From Avidesulfovibrio sp964369685 (GTDB lineage: Bacteria > Desulfobacterota > Desulfovibrionia > Desulfovibrionales > Desulfovibrionaceae): DNA of 64,000 bases. Both the position numbers and the translations under genes were made by a program. Where the stretch lies: assembly GCA_964369685.1 (NCBI GenBank), contig CAYJFB010000005.1, positions 1 through 64,000 on the forward strand. Direction: 5' to 3'. The notes under the pieces were generated by a model. The model worked only from the letters and a program-made list of their open reading frames with translations, was not told the DNA's origin and did not search any database. Shown here piece after piece: positions 1 to 8,196 of this stretch (positions are counted from its first letter, which is position 1; each line of letters begins with the position of its first letter).

Positions 1-13
1 AGGCGACCCCTTC

Positions 14-40
14 CTGACAGTTAGAGTGTCAGACCTTTTT
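14..40 (+). terminator. Terminator-like hairpin at left edge
   Basis: CTGACA (14-19) pairs with TGTCAG (27-32) around a 7-base loop, followed by ACCTTTTT. It would end a plus-strand transcript entering from the left. The gene it would serve lies outside the window. Confidence 0.5.
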
Positions 41-82
41 ATCGCTCATGAGACCGACTCTCATGGGCGATAGTCATTTTTT
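41..82 (+). terminator. Second hairpin followed by a T run
   Basis: A 13-base arm at 41-53 pairs with 59-71 around the loop CCGAC, with one G-T wobble, and is followed within a few bases by TTTTTT (77-82). It stands right behind the hairpin at 14-40, so two plus-strand terminators lie in tandem. On the minus strand the same stem would sit in the 3' untranslated part of the small peptide gene at 119-241, but without a T run. Confidence 0.55.
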
Positions 83-118
83 GAAGAGAAGTTACGCCTT
101 AGCCAAGAATACACCTTG

Positions 119-241
119 TCACTTACGCAACCGCTCAGTAATGACAAAAATCAGAACGCCTGCAACGACTTGTATAACAAGACTTTGCATCAGCGAATCT
201 GACAGGGTAATAAAGAAGCCTACATTTATATGTATAAACAT
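119..241 (-). CDS. Small hydrophobic peptide, candidate type I toxin
   Basis: This 40-codon frame starts at ATG 241-239 and stops at TGA. It encodes a short polar start, a hydrophobic segment of about 18 residues (roughly residues 20-36, core VIQVVAGVLIFVI) and a charged end, TERLRK. That is the plan of single-span type I toxins of the Fst/TxpA kind. A strong ribosome site (AAGGAGG) lies 8 bases before the ATG but forms part of an 8-bp stem at 251-270, which would mask it, as in known type I toxin mRNAs. No antisense RNA promoter could be established; a weak plus-strand candidate is TTGTCA (116-121) with TAATGA (139-144). No family match was tested, and it could also be another small membrane protein. 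The reading frame and ribosome site are seen directly; the toxin role is inference. Confidence 0.45.
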   Translation of the reverse strand: MFIHINVGFFITLSDSLMQSLVIQVVAGVLIFVITERLRK

Positions 242-250
242 AGATCTATC

Positions 251-270
251 CTCCTTCGTCACCGAAGGAG
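251..270 (-). promoter_or_regulatory. Hairpin masking the ribosome site of the small peptide
   Basis: Read on the minus strand, CTCCTTCG (270-263), the tetraloop GTGA and CGAAGGAG (258-251) form a perfect 8-bp stem capped by a GNRA-type loop. The 3' arm contains most of the ribosome site that serves the ATG at 241. The stem would have to open for translation to start. Confidence 0.6.
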
Positions 271-418
271 CGCCCGTAAAATAATGATAGAGGTAAACGT
301 TTGTGTTGTCACTATCGTATAATGAATATTAAAAGCTATAGCTTTTTGCCAAAAAACAGAGGTCAAGGAAAGTAGGGAAAACTTAGCGTTATGAAACATG
401 ATTTCCTTTAAAAAAACC

Positions 419-457
419 AACTTGACATGCCAAGTTGTTCATTCATAATATCATAAT
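419..457 (+). promoter_or_regulatory. ilvA promoter with overlapping palindrome
   Basis: TTGACA (422-427) is followed after 17 bases by ATAATA (445-450), a reasonable sigma70 pair 38 bases before the ilvA start. The -35 box lies inside the near-perfect palindrome AACTTGACATGCCAAGTT (419-436, one mismatched pair), which could be a repressor operator. The regulator is not known. Confidence 0.45.
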
Positions 458-487
458 CTATGTGATTATTTTTTGAAGGAACAAGTC

Positions 488-1999
488 ATGAGTCAGTCTA
501 ATCAGCTTATCCAAGAAGTCATGCAAGCCAGAATGCGTATTTACCAAGTCGGCTCGCCTTCTCCCATAGAAAGTCATACCCTTACCAACGACACAACGTT
601 GTTGCTCAAGCGTGAAGATCTTTCTCCCATTCATGCGTACAAATGGCGCGGTGCATACAACATGATGGCTGCACAAACGCAAGAAACGTTGGCACGCGGT
701 GTTGTTACGGCTTCGGCAGGCAATCACGGTCAAGGTGTGGCTTTGGCTGCGGCGCGTTTGCAGTGTATGGCACACATTTATATGCCAACGTCTGTCGCGC
801 GCATGAAAGCAAACGAAGTGAAGCGTATCGGCGGTGATTTTGTTGAAGTCGTGATCACGGGCGACTCTTATGACGATGCAGGCGCAGCCGCCAGAGATGT
901 GGCACGCAAGCAAAATAAATTGTATGTGCCTGCGTATGACGAGCTTTTGGTTATGGCAGGTCAAGGTACCGTCGGTGATGAAATCATGACCCACCATACC
1001 AAACCTGACGTGGTGTTTTTACAAATCGGTGGCGGTGGTTTGGCTTCTTCGGTCGCCTGTATCATCAAATCGTATGCACCGAATACGCGCATCATCGGCG
1101 TAGAAGGCGAAGGACAAGCCAGTATGCAGGCAGCCATTCAAGCAGGAAAACCGGTGCCATTGCCGCACGTCGATGTTTTTTGTGACGGTACGGCGGTAAA
1201 ACAAGCAGGTTCTTTGCCTTTTACATACTGTAAAGAATATATTGATGAATTCATGACTGTCAGCAACGACGACGTGTGTGCCGCGATTCGACGTATTTGG
1301 GAAATAAGCCGCACCATGGCAGAACCTTCCGGTGCCATGGGCATGGCGGGATTTATGAAACGTCAGGAAGAATTTGCGGGACAAAAAGTCTGTGCGATTG
1401 TTACGGGCGCCAATATGGATTTTTCGCGCTTATCTTGGGTTTCGCAACGTTCGGGGGTTGCTTTACACAGCAATCGTTATATGGAAGTAGAAATTCCCGA
1501 ATATTCGGGCAGTATGTTGAGTTTGTTGCAAAGTATTGCCGATCTGGATTTGAATATTATTGATTTCCTGTATGGAAAAACACACGAAACGGATGCGTTT
1601 CCCGTTTTTGGTTTTTCAGGTACAGAAGAAAATTTGATTAAACTTGAAACGCGCTTGCAAGAACAAAATTATACATTTAAAAACGTCAATCAACGTGAAG
1701 ATGTGCTTTTTAGAATCATTAAGCACGATACAAGCCTGCTTTCCAGTCCCATTTTTGCCATACTTGAATTTTACGAACGCCCCGGCGCACTCATGGAATT
1801 TATGGACGATGTGGCGCGTTGGTGTAACATCTGTTATTTCAACTATACCTATCGCGGTGAACAAATCGGACGTGCCCTGATGGGCTTTGACTTCGTTAGC
1901 CAAGAGGATAAAAATACCTTCTTGGCCTATATCGAAATCCACAATGTACAATTTAAACAGGTTTCATTGCGTTCTCTGGATGCACATACGACACAATAA
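488..1999 (+). CDS. ilvA: Threonine ammonia-lyase (biosynthetic)
   Basis: This PLP enzyme converts threonine to 2-oxobutanoate and ammonia, the first step of isoleucine synthesis. The 503-residue product has the usual length of the biosynthetic form: a catalytic fold-type II domain (about 1-330) followed by a regulatory ACT-like part. The Schiff-base lysine is K52 in AYKWRGA, where most relatives read SFKxRGA. The phosphate loop SAGNHGQG lies near residues 76-83 and the glycine loop IGGGGL near 177. The ATG at 488 was chosen over an upstream in-frame ATG because GAAGGA stands 7 bases before it. The gene is alone on its strand with its own promoter and no other ilv genes nearby. Confidence 0.93.
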   Translation: MSQSNQLIQEVMQARMRIYQVGSPSPIESHTLTNDTTLLLKREDLSPIHAYKWRGAYNMMAAQTQETLARGVVTASAGNHGQGVALAAARLQCMAHIYMPTSVARMKANEVKRIGGDFVEVVITGDSYDDAGAAARDVARKQNKLYVPAYDELLVMAGQGTVGDEIMTHHTKPDVVFLQIGGGGLASSVACIIKSYAPNTRIIGVEGEGQASMQAAIQAGKPVPLPHVDVFCDGTAVKQAGSLPFTYCKEYIDEFMTVSNDDVCAAIRRIWEISRTMAEPSGAMGMAGFMKRQEEFAGQKVCAIVTGANMDFSRLSWVSQRSGVALHSNRYMEVEIPEYSGSMLSLLQSIADLDLNIIDFLYGKTHETDAFPVFGFSGTEENLIKLETRLQEQNYTFKNVNQREDVLFRIIKHDTSLLSSPIFAILEFYERPGALMEFMDDVARWCNICYFNYTYRGEQIGRALMGFDFVSQEDKNTFLAYIEIHNVQFKQVSLRSLDAHTTQ

Positions 2000-2090
2000 G
2001 TGTCTTTATATCGTGTCTTTCATAGAAAGAATGCACTCTACAAGGCGATGCTTCCTCTTGCATAAAGAGGCTTTCCGCTGAAGGCTTTTT

Positions 2091-4691
2091 ATGGTGCACA
2101 CTCACTCAAATCACGCTGTTTCTTCCGACCTGTCGCAAAAGCGCGGAGGTAATGTGCCGCAACGCACATTGCCTCCTTTTTTATTTTGGCAAGTGTTGGC
2201 TGTAGGGTTTGTTGCCGGTGTTGCTGCGTATTGGTTCCCCATACTCTGGTTTGTTGTTTTTCTGATTCCTTTCCTTGACAGCAGGACGCATCATGTGTTG
2301 CGTGGTATCTTGTTGTGTCTTGCCGTTGGCATGGGGTGGTTTTCAGCTTGGCATATCGATAACAAACCTACTGATTCCCTCAGCGAATATTTGGCGTCCG
2401 GACACGCGCTGATGACCCAAGCAGAAACAGTACAAGGCGTTGTAACACGCGTGGCAGGCTTGCCCGAAGGGCGTTTACGCATTGTCCTTGATCATTTGCA
2501 ATATCGTGACACGGGTGAAAAAATCAGAGGGAGAGCCGTCTGGACATGGCAAAACCCTGCCTTTCGGCCGATAACAGGTGATACCCTCACCGTCAAATTT
2601 AAACTACGCCCTCAAACCGCGTTTCGTAACGGCAACTCGGAAAATTATCTTACAACGCGCAGACTGCAAAATGAATTGTGGCGTGCATACACCTATGGCT
2701 ATGAAGCACATGTTCGCATACTGAAGCCTTCAGAAAATATCCTTGCGAGATGGCGTGAACAACTGCGTTTTAAGACTGAACATTTTTTGAAACAACACCT
2801 TTCAACACCTTTTTTCGAATCCGCAACGCGCTCTAAACAGACGCCGGCATGGGGTATTGTGCTTGCTCTTTTGTTTGGCGATCGCTTTTTTCTTGTTCAA
2901 AGCGATCTGGAACGGATCAGCATGGCAGGATTATCACACAGCATTGCGTTATCAGGACAACATTTGAGTGTCACCGTGTTGTTTGCTTTTTGGTTTATTT
3001 GTGTTTTAAGCACGTTTTATCCGAACATGTTTTTGAAACAACCGCGAAGTCTTTGGGTGGGATATTGCGCATTGCCTTTGGCGTGTATGTATTGGTGGAT
3101 TGGCGGTGCGCCTGATTCGCTCACACGGGCAACTCTCATGCTGGTGTGTTGGATTGTGTTTAATAGATTGCGGCGCCCGAGTGCGTTTCCCGATGCCCTG
3201 CTTACTGCACTCTTTCTTATGGTTGCTTGGAATCCGAGTTGTTTACTTGAACTTGGGGTACAACTTTCATTTTTGGCTGTGGCGGGTATTACGCTTTTTT
3301 CACCCCATATCGGTACTCTTTATTTGAAAGAGCGGAATAAACAACAACTCAGTATATCTCTTCGGTTTTTACGAGCTTTTATCGGGCTTTGTTGCTGTTC
3401 TCTCGCTGCACAGCTTGCTACATTGCCCCTGACAACACATGTGTTCGGTACAACAACAGTATGGTCTTGGATGAATGTGCTTTGGTTGCCCATATTGGGA
3501 TGTGTTGTGTTGCCTTTGGCGTTTTTGGGACTCATCGCGTTGGTTTTACAACTGACAACAGCGGCAACACTTTTTTTTACTGTTGCGGTATGGCCGTGTG
3601 AAGCGTTGGTAAACGTTTTAGCTTGGCTCAACAGCCATGGCATGACAAGCTTTGTTGTTTTACGTCCGCACGCTGCAAGCATGCTTGGTGTGCTTATACT
3701 GATGGCTTCGCTTGCATGGGCATTGGGACGCAAGGTTTCTGTCAAACAGCATATTGTTGTCTTTTTCGGTGCGTTTTTGCTTTTTACGGGAGCGGCATTA
3801 CGTGTGTTTGAAGGGTTCAGTGCGCAAGTGACATTAAAGGTTCTGGATGTGGGACAGGGGCAAGCTGTACTCTTGGAACTGCCATATCAACGCCGTATAT
3901 TGATTGACGGCGGCGGTTTCAGCTTCGGCAACTATGATGTCGGAAAAAGAATCCTGCTCCCGACACTCACGCAAAATCGTCCGCCACGAGTCGAGCACAT
4001 CTTTGTAACACACCCCGACGCCGATCATCTTTTTGGCTTGTTGAGCATTGCGCCGTTGCTACAGCCCAAAACATTCTCTTTGGCTAAAGGTTTTCAAACC
4101 AAAAAAACATTGACACCCAAACTTTATATGTTACTTGATACTCTCAAAAAGCAACATACAACAATACACACTTTGGAACGCGGAGAACAATATGTCTTTG
4201 ATCAATTGACATTGGATATTGTGGCTCCACCACAAGGAGGCCTCAAAGCACTCGGTTCTGCACGAACCGATAATGACGGTTTGATTTTGCGTCTTGCTCG
4301 CGGTCAACATGGTTTAGTCATGATTCCCGGCGATGCCGGTGTTGCCGCACAAAACAATACTGCCGTCGCTGTGCAAGCTTTACACAGTGATGTGCTGATA
4401 GCCCCACACCACGGCTCAAAAAACAATATCTCACCCACGTTCATCAACGCCGTTCAACCTCAGTGGGTCTTGGTTTCCTGCGCACAATACAATCGTTATC
4501 TGTTGCCTTCCGACGCGTTGAAAACTCTGCTCACAACACAAAACATACCGTTTTATACAACAGGTGAACACGGCGCATTGACTGTACAGTGGTTTAGGCC
4601 TTTTACCGACACGATAGCTGTATTAAAAAAAAGCACTACAGAAAATGTCAAGACCACCTATAAGGCCATTATCGAACAGTATAAAAACTGA
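2091..4691 (+). CDS. comEC: ComEC/Rec2-family DNA uptake channel
   Basis: ComEC forms the inner-membrane channel that takes up single-stranded DNA during transformation. The 866-residue product has the full family layout: two N-terminal membrane spans, an OB-like DUF4131 region (about 100-230), the multi-span Competence domain (about 250-560, with the motif ALSGQHLSV) and a C-terminal metallo-beta-lactamase-like domain starting at LKVLDVGQGQ and containing HPDADHL and APHHGS. The ribosome site is weak. The 3' end overlaps the convergent DUF1460 gene by 23 bases. No other com genes are in the window, so natural competence is not shown by this gene alone. Confidence 0.92.
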   Translation: MVHTHSNHAVSSDLSQKRGGNVPQRTLPPFLFWQVLAVGFVAGVAAYWFPILWFVVFLIPFLDSRTHHVLRGILLCLAVGMGWFSAWHIDNKPTDSLSEYLASGHALMTQAETVQGVVTRVAGLPEGRLRIVLDHLQYRDTGEKIRGRAVWTWQNPAFRPITGDTLTVKFKLRPQTAFRNGNSENYLTTRRLQNELWRAYTYGYEAHVRILKPSENILARWREQLRFKTEHFLKQHLSTPFFESATRSKQTPAWGIVLALLFGDRFFLVQSDLERISMAGLSHSIALSGQHLSVTVLFAFWFICVLSTFYPNMFLKQPRSLWVGYCALPLACMYWWIGGAPDSLTRATLMLVCWIVFNRLRRPSAFPDALLTALFLMVAWNPSCLLELGVQLSFLAVAGITLFSPHIGTLYLKERNKQQLSISLRFLRAFIGLCCCSLAAQLATLPLTTHVFGTTTVWSWMNVLWLPILGCVVLPLAFLGLIALVLQLTTAATLFFTVAVWPCEALVNVLAWLNSHGMTSFVVLRPHAASMLGVLILMASLAWALGRKVSVKQHIVVFFGAFLLFTGAALRVFEGFSAQVTLKVLDVGQGQAVLLELPYQRRILIDGGGFSFGNYDVGKRILLPTLTQNRPPRVEHIFVTHPDADHLFGLLSIAPLLQPKTFSLAKGFQTKKTLTPKLYMLLDTLKKQHTTIHTLERGEQYVFDQLTLDIVAPPQGGLKALGSARTDNDGLILRLARGQHGLVMIPGDAGVAAQNNTAVAVQALHSDVLIAPHHGSKNNISPTFINAVQPQWVLVSCAQYNRYLLPSDALKTLLTTQNIPFYTTGEHGALTVQWFRPFTDTIAVLKKSTTENVKTTYKAIIEQYKN

Positions 4692-5439
4692 CACCGGCAA
4701 CATCTTGTTTCTCTTGCAAATACCGGACAAGATCCACGTCACACACTTTTTGCTCTTTACTGCTTGCGTGATAAAAGGTGTGGTTTTTTAACAATCCCAT
4801 GTGTGTCACCAGGAGTTGTTGTTCTTTTTGTCCAATCCAAGAATTTGGAGGAATGTCTTTCAACAAAAAAACAACCATAAATTCAGGAAGGCCTTGAATG
4901 AATTCCGGTGTGATATCGTGCGGAGAGAGGTAGGGAATCGACGCTTGAATGTGCGTAGGCTGTTTCTGTGCGGCTTGTATGTATGTTTTATCTTTATTGA
5001 GCACTGTAGGATTTTTTAGAAACCATTCTTGTAGATTAAGCTGAACACGACTCTCATTTGTTTTTTCAAATGGATAGACTTCAATAAAATGATGTTTTAA
5101 AGCATTGGGGATCCACTGATACTCCATAAAGTGGGCACGAGAAAAAAAATCAATCTTGCCGTCAAGGTATCTGATATTTTGTAAAATGGTTTGTACGTCG
5201 TTATGAGATTCTTTTGTTGCTTTGTGGTGCGCTAAAACGGTTTCAACATATGTGGTACAATCAAAACCGTCTTCTCTGATGAGCGGTGCGGGCGCGTAGA
5301 GCGTATTTTTTCCTTCGCCTAAAGGGTTAGTGATGTATGGCGCTCCCAGATATAAATCAAAAAGCGGTGTTGCGAGGCTATTTTTTATAAAAAAAGACAC
5401 AAGGAAACATACAAACAACAAAGACATGTTTTTTTTCAT
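4669..5439 (-). CDS. Secreted DUF1460 protein, amidase-like
   Basis: The 256-residue product begins with a signal peptide (MKKNMSLLFVCFLVSFFIKNSLA). It matches by eye the DUF1460 family, whose solved members have an NlpC/P60-like fold and are thought to act as N-acetylmuramoyl-L-alanine amidases. The likely catalytic cysteine is in GFDCTTYVET near residue 60, and a candidate histidine is in LVTHMGLL near 215. It starts 6 bases after the end of thiF, so the two are probably co-transcribed. Its last 23 bases overlap the end of comEC. A role in peptidoglycan turnover is inferred from the family. Confidence 0.75.
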   Translation of the reverse strand: MKKNMSLLFVCFLVSFFIKNSLATPLFDLYLGAPYITNPLGEGKNTLYAPAPLIREDGFDCTTYVETVLAHHKATKESHNDVQTILQNIRYLDGKIDFFSRAHFMEYQWIPNALKHHFIEVYPFEKTNESRVQLNLQEWFLKNPTVLNKDKTYIQAAQKQPTHIQASIPYLSPHDITPEFIQGLPEFMVVFLLKDIPPNSWIGQKEQQLLVTHMGLLKNHTFYHASSKEQKVCDVDLVRYLQEKQDVAGVSFYTVR

Positions 5440-5445
5440 AAGTAT

Positions 5446-6236
5446 TTATACAGTCGCAGAGCCGAGTAGCCAACAAAGTGTTTCGTCAGCCTGCATGGCG
5501 GCAACCATGGTTACACTCGGTGCCATGGGTGGTTTATTGGAACNNNNNNNNNNNNNNNNNNNNNNNNNNNNNNNNNNNNNNNNNNNNNNNNNNNNNNNNN
5601 NNNNNNNNNNNNNNNNNNNNNNNNNNNNNNNNNNNNNNNNNNNGCCTGCATGGCGGCAACCATGGTTACACTCGGTGCCATGGGTGGTTTATTGGAACTT
5701 ACGGCAGAATGAAAATCACCGACAAGACGCAAACGTCCGTCAGCAAGATGCTTGCGGTGCATGGTACTGCCCCAACCGCCCATGCCGGACGCCGCGACAA
5801 CGGTTTTTCCTGTTTGCAACAACCTTTGAACCAACCACGCTTTTGTCTGCGGATCATCAACAGCTTCAATCACTAAAGGACAATGATAAAAGATTGCATC
5901 GAGGTTATTCGGTGTGAGGGCGCAGTGATGGAGTGAAAGATTCAACGGTTCATGCGGAATAATATTTTGCAGGTTGTCCGCCAGAGCAGAGACTTTGCTT
6001 TGTCCGATTTGCTGAGCTGTGTATGTTTGACGATTGAGATTGGAAGCAGCAACAATATCCATGTCTGCGATGACCAACTGCCGAATGCCCGAACGGACAA
6101 GCATCGTTGCACAGTTGGAACCCAAACCTCCCGCACCTGCAAGACCTATTTTGGCTGCAAACAACACCTTACGTTGCTCACTGTCAAGGTGCGTTTCGAG
6201 GACTTCATTCCAGCTGATTTTTGAACATGTTTGCAT
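5446..6236 (-). CDS. thiF: ThiF-family adenylyltransferase (split by a gap)
   Basis: The gene encodes an E1-like enzyme that adenylates the C-terminus of a sulfur carrier such as ThiS. The nucleotide loop GAGGLGSN is near residue 34 and DMDIVAASNLNRQ follows near 57, as in ThiF/MoeB proteins. A run of 100 N (5544-5643) interrupts it, but the 55 bases on each side of the run are identical. If that copy is collapsed and the Ns removed, the frame continues through AAMQADETLCWLLG to a TAA at 5448-5446, giving a protein of about 210 residues. No thiS, thiG or thiH lies nearby, so the sulfur carrier partner is unknown. It sits between an M23 peptidase gene and the DUF1460 gene. Confidence 0.8.
5489..5698. 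other. Assembly gap with identical 55-base flanks
   Basis: The 55 bases at 5489-5543 are repeated exactly at 5644-5698, on either side of 100 N. This is what two contigs overlapping by one k-mer look like when scaffolded without merging. The true sequence probably has one copy and no gap, and collapsing them restores the thiF frame. Confidence 0.85.
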
Positions 6237-6251
6237 GGGGTTAAAACATGT

Positions 6252-7154
6252 TTAATTATTAATAATATAGTTCATTGGATTGACATGCACGCCGTTCAGC
6301 AACACTTCATAATGCAAGTGCGGTCCGGAACTGCGTCCTGTATTGCCCACATAACCGATGAGTTCTCCACGTTTTACGCGTTGGCCTTTTTTAACGACAT
6401 ATTTTTCCATATGTGCGTAACGTGTTGTGATGCCGCCTCCGTGATTGAGTGCAACGTTATTGCCGTACCCATTATTGACATCGGCCAGAGCGACAAAACC
6501 GTTTGCCGGAGCATAGATGGGTGTGCCCACTTTTGCAACGATATCAAGGCCGTTGTGTTTTTCGCGTTTTTCGCTGAAAGGCGATTTACGCCATCCGAAA
6601 CGAGAGGAAATAAAACCTTCTGTCGGCCAAATTGAGGGTGTTGAGGCTAAAATATTTTGTTTTTCACGCATGGCTGTGAGTAATTCTTGTTGACGCACTT
6701 CGACAAGTCGCGTGTCCTCAGCCAATTGTTTGAGGTAGGTGTTGAGTTTACGTAACATCACACCCTGGCGATGCAAGGGAAGTGCGGCTAAATTTTCTGC
6801 ACTTGCGGCACCGCCCATGGCTGTGGTTGTCGGGGTATCGGTTTCAACATCCATCATTAAACGCATTTTGCTGTCAAAGGTTTGCAAGCGCTCCAATTCG
6901 GCTTGCAAACGGGCGATATTTCCTGTCAGAGCAAAAATTTGTGCGCTTTGATCTTCAAGATTGTCTTCTGTTTTGAAGGTTTGTTGTTGATAGCCTTTCA
7001 AGTGTTGATATTCTCTAAAAAGCCAGATATTGCCTGCGCTGAGGCCAATGAAAAGCGCAAAGAGAACGACACCAAACCAACCATAAACACGAAGACTGCG
7101 ACTGGAACCTGTACGTTCTTGAAAAAGAACAACATGATATTTGCCCAAAAACAT
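6252..7154 (-). CDS. Membrane-anchored M23-family metallopeptidase
   Basis: The product is a cell-wall endopeptidase or a regulator of one. It has a short cytoplasmic start, one membrane span (about residues 20-45), a coiled-coil stretch rich in Leu, Glu and Gln (about 55-165), and a C-terminal LytM/M23 domain. The zinc ligands of active M23 enzymes are visible in HNGLD and HLHYEV, so catalysis is likely. The ATG at 7154 was chosen because AGGAAAAG precedes it at normal distance; an in-frame ATG 15 bases upstream lacks one. It leads a probable operon with thiF and the DUF1460 gene. Confidence 0.85.
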   Translation of the reverse strand: MFLGKYHVVLFQERTGSSRSLRVYGWFGVVLFALFIGLSAGNIWLFREYQHLKGYQQQTFKTEDNLEDQSAQIFALTGNIARLQAELERLQTFDSKMRLMMDVETDTPTTTAMGGAASAENLAALPLHRQGVMLRKLNTYLKQLAEDTRLVEVRQQELLTAMREKQNILASTPSIWPTEGFISSRFGWRKSPFSEKREKHNGLDIVAKVGTPIYAPANGFVALADVNNGYGNNVALNHGGGITTRYAHMEKYVVKKGQRVKRGELIGYVGNTGRSSGPHLHYEVLLNGVHVNPMNYIINN

Positions 7155-7171
7155 ACTCTTTTCCTGCAATG

Positions 7172-7213
7172 ATAAGCATTGAATGCTTATTTTTTGACGT
7201 GTTCTGCGTCAAG
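7172..7213. promoter_or_regulatory. Two inverted repeats before the M23 gene
   Basis: ATAAGCATTGAATGCTTAT is a near-continuous palindrome (about 7172-7190), and TTGACG...CGTCAA (7195-7213, 7-base spacer) follows it. On the minus strand the TTGACG half could also serve as a -35 box for the M23 gene. On the plus strand the first palindrome is followed by T residues. Whether they act as an operator or a terminator is undecided. Confidence 0.35.
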
Positions 7214-7288
7214 TGAGTGAGATGTATTCATGAAAGCAACAAACGATTCAACATTTTTTACTTTTGTGCTGTCACACCCTAGCAAAGG

Positions 7289-7987
7289 TTATGAACATTT
7301 GTCAAAGCTCTTTTTGGTTTGTTCCAATTGCCATTTTTGCAGAGCATTGAACATATTTTTCCGCAACATTTTGTCTTGTCCATGAAGTTCTTTGATGCGC
7401 TCTTGGTAGAGGCTGCGGCGTGTTTTGCCTGCTGAGGGGCAGGGATTGCTCCAGATTGGCAATGCCCAACGTTTGGCTGCTTGGATAATTGTATTTTTTT
7501 CTACCATAAGCATGGGGCGGATCACAGAGAGTTCTCCGCCAAAAAAAGGTTCGGCAATGCTCATGCCATCGATACGACCGTTTTGTACCATGTTCATAAA
7601 AAATGTGACGACCAAATCATCGGCATTGTGTCCAAAGGCCAAATGGGTCAATCCATATTGTTTACACAATTCAAACAAGCGTGTTCTGCGCAACATGGCG
7701 CAGTAAAAACATGCCGATCGTTTGCGGTTTTCCGAGGAATGAGCTCTTGGGCCGTGATCGGTGGTTTCGATATGTCCCGGCAGACCGTGGTGGCTGAGAT
7801 ACTCACTGAGCGGTTGGTGATTTTCGGCATTAAAGCCCGGGTTGATGTGTAAGGCCATGAGTTCAAACGGAAAAGGCACGATGCGTTGACGACGACGCAA
7901 CACTTCAAGCAAGACCCAACTGTCTACTCCGCCCGATACGGCAATCCCGATACGGGCATGAGGATACAACATTTCTGTTTGTTGCAT
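7289..7987 (-). CDS. ttcA: TtcA-like tRNA 2-thiocytidine synthetase
   Basis: The product belongs to the PP-loop ATPases that thiolate cytidine 32 of tRNA using a 4Fe-4S cluster. The PP-loop SGGVDS is near residue 18. A CxxC pair (CFYCAML) lies near 90, and a further cysteine is in NPCPSAG. ATG 7987 is the best start because it overlaps the stop of the upstream small gene (TGATG) and has AGGA 6 bases before it, giving 232 residues. A longer in-frame start at 8047 would overlap the small gene by 61 bases. The TtcA subfamily is the best reading; another tRNA-thiolating PP-loop protein is possible. Confidence 0.8.
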   Translation of the reverse strand: MQQTEMLYPHARIGIAVSGGVDSWVLLEVLRRRQRIVPFPFELMALHINPGFNAENHQPLSEYLSHHGLPGHIETTDHGPRAHSSENRKRSACFYCAMLRRTRLFELCKQYGLTHLAFGHNADDLVVTFFMNMVQNGRIDGMSIAEPFFGGELSVIRPMLMVEKNTIIQAAKRWALPIWSNPCPSAGKTRRSLYQERIKELHGQDKMLRKNMFNALQKWQLEQTKKSFDKCS

Positions 7988-8187
7988 CAGTTTTCCTGTG
8001 CTCTTGATACAAACTTGTTGAGCATATGAAAGAGATTCTCGTCCCATACACAGTCCTGCGTGTTTTTTGTAGGGATGAGTCCCTCAGAGGCAAGCGCACA
8101 GACGTTGCCTTCATTAAAAAGAAAAACTTCTGTCAGTCCGTTGAAAAACAGCAATGTGAACGGGCTGTCGGAAATTGATTGCTTCAA
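7987..8187 (-). CDS. Small hypothetical protein coupled to ttcA
   Basis: This frame of 66 codons fills the space between the response regulator gene and ttcA. Its TGA overlaps the ttcA ATG, which suggests translational coupling. The product contains LLFFNGLTEVFLFNEG, then ALASEGLIP, and looks like a folded small soluble protein rather than noise. The only start in the frame before residue 55 is a TTG at 8187, 9 bases after the regulator stop and without a clear ribosome site, so translation may depend on reinitiation. No function is recognised. Confidence 0.5.
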   Translation of the reverse strand: MKQSISDSPFTLLFFNGLTEVFLFNEGNVCALASEGLIPTKNTQDCVWDENLFHMLNKFVSRAQEN

Positions 8188-8196
8188 TTAAGGTTA

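Larger units (their letters stand above)
242..487. other. Divergent intergenic region before ilvA
   Basis: This stretch holds the masked ribosome site (251-270), a perfect 16-base palindrome AAAAGCTATAGCTTTT at 331-346, and the ilvA promoter region near 419-457. No further gene is supported. On the minus strand TTGGCA followed after 16 bases by AATATT, spanning the palindrome, is a possible promoter for the small peptide. Confidence 0.4.

Noticed and set aside
48..284. Plus-strand frame over the small peptide gene
   Set aside because: It has no ribosome site and runs through a terminator-like hairpin. The minus-strand frame has a strong site and a membrane-peptide composition.
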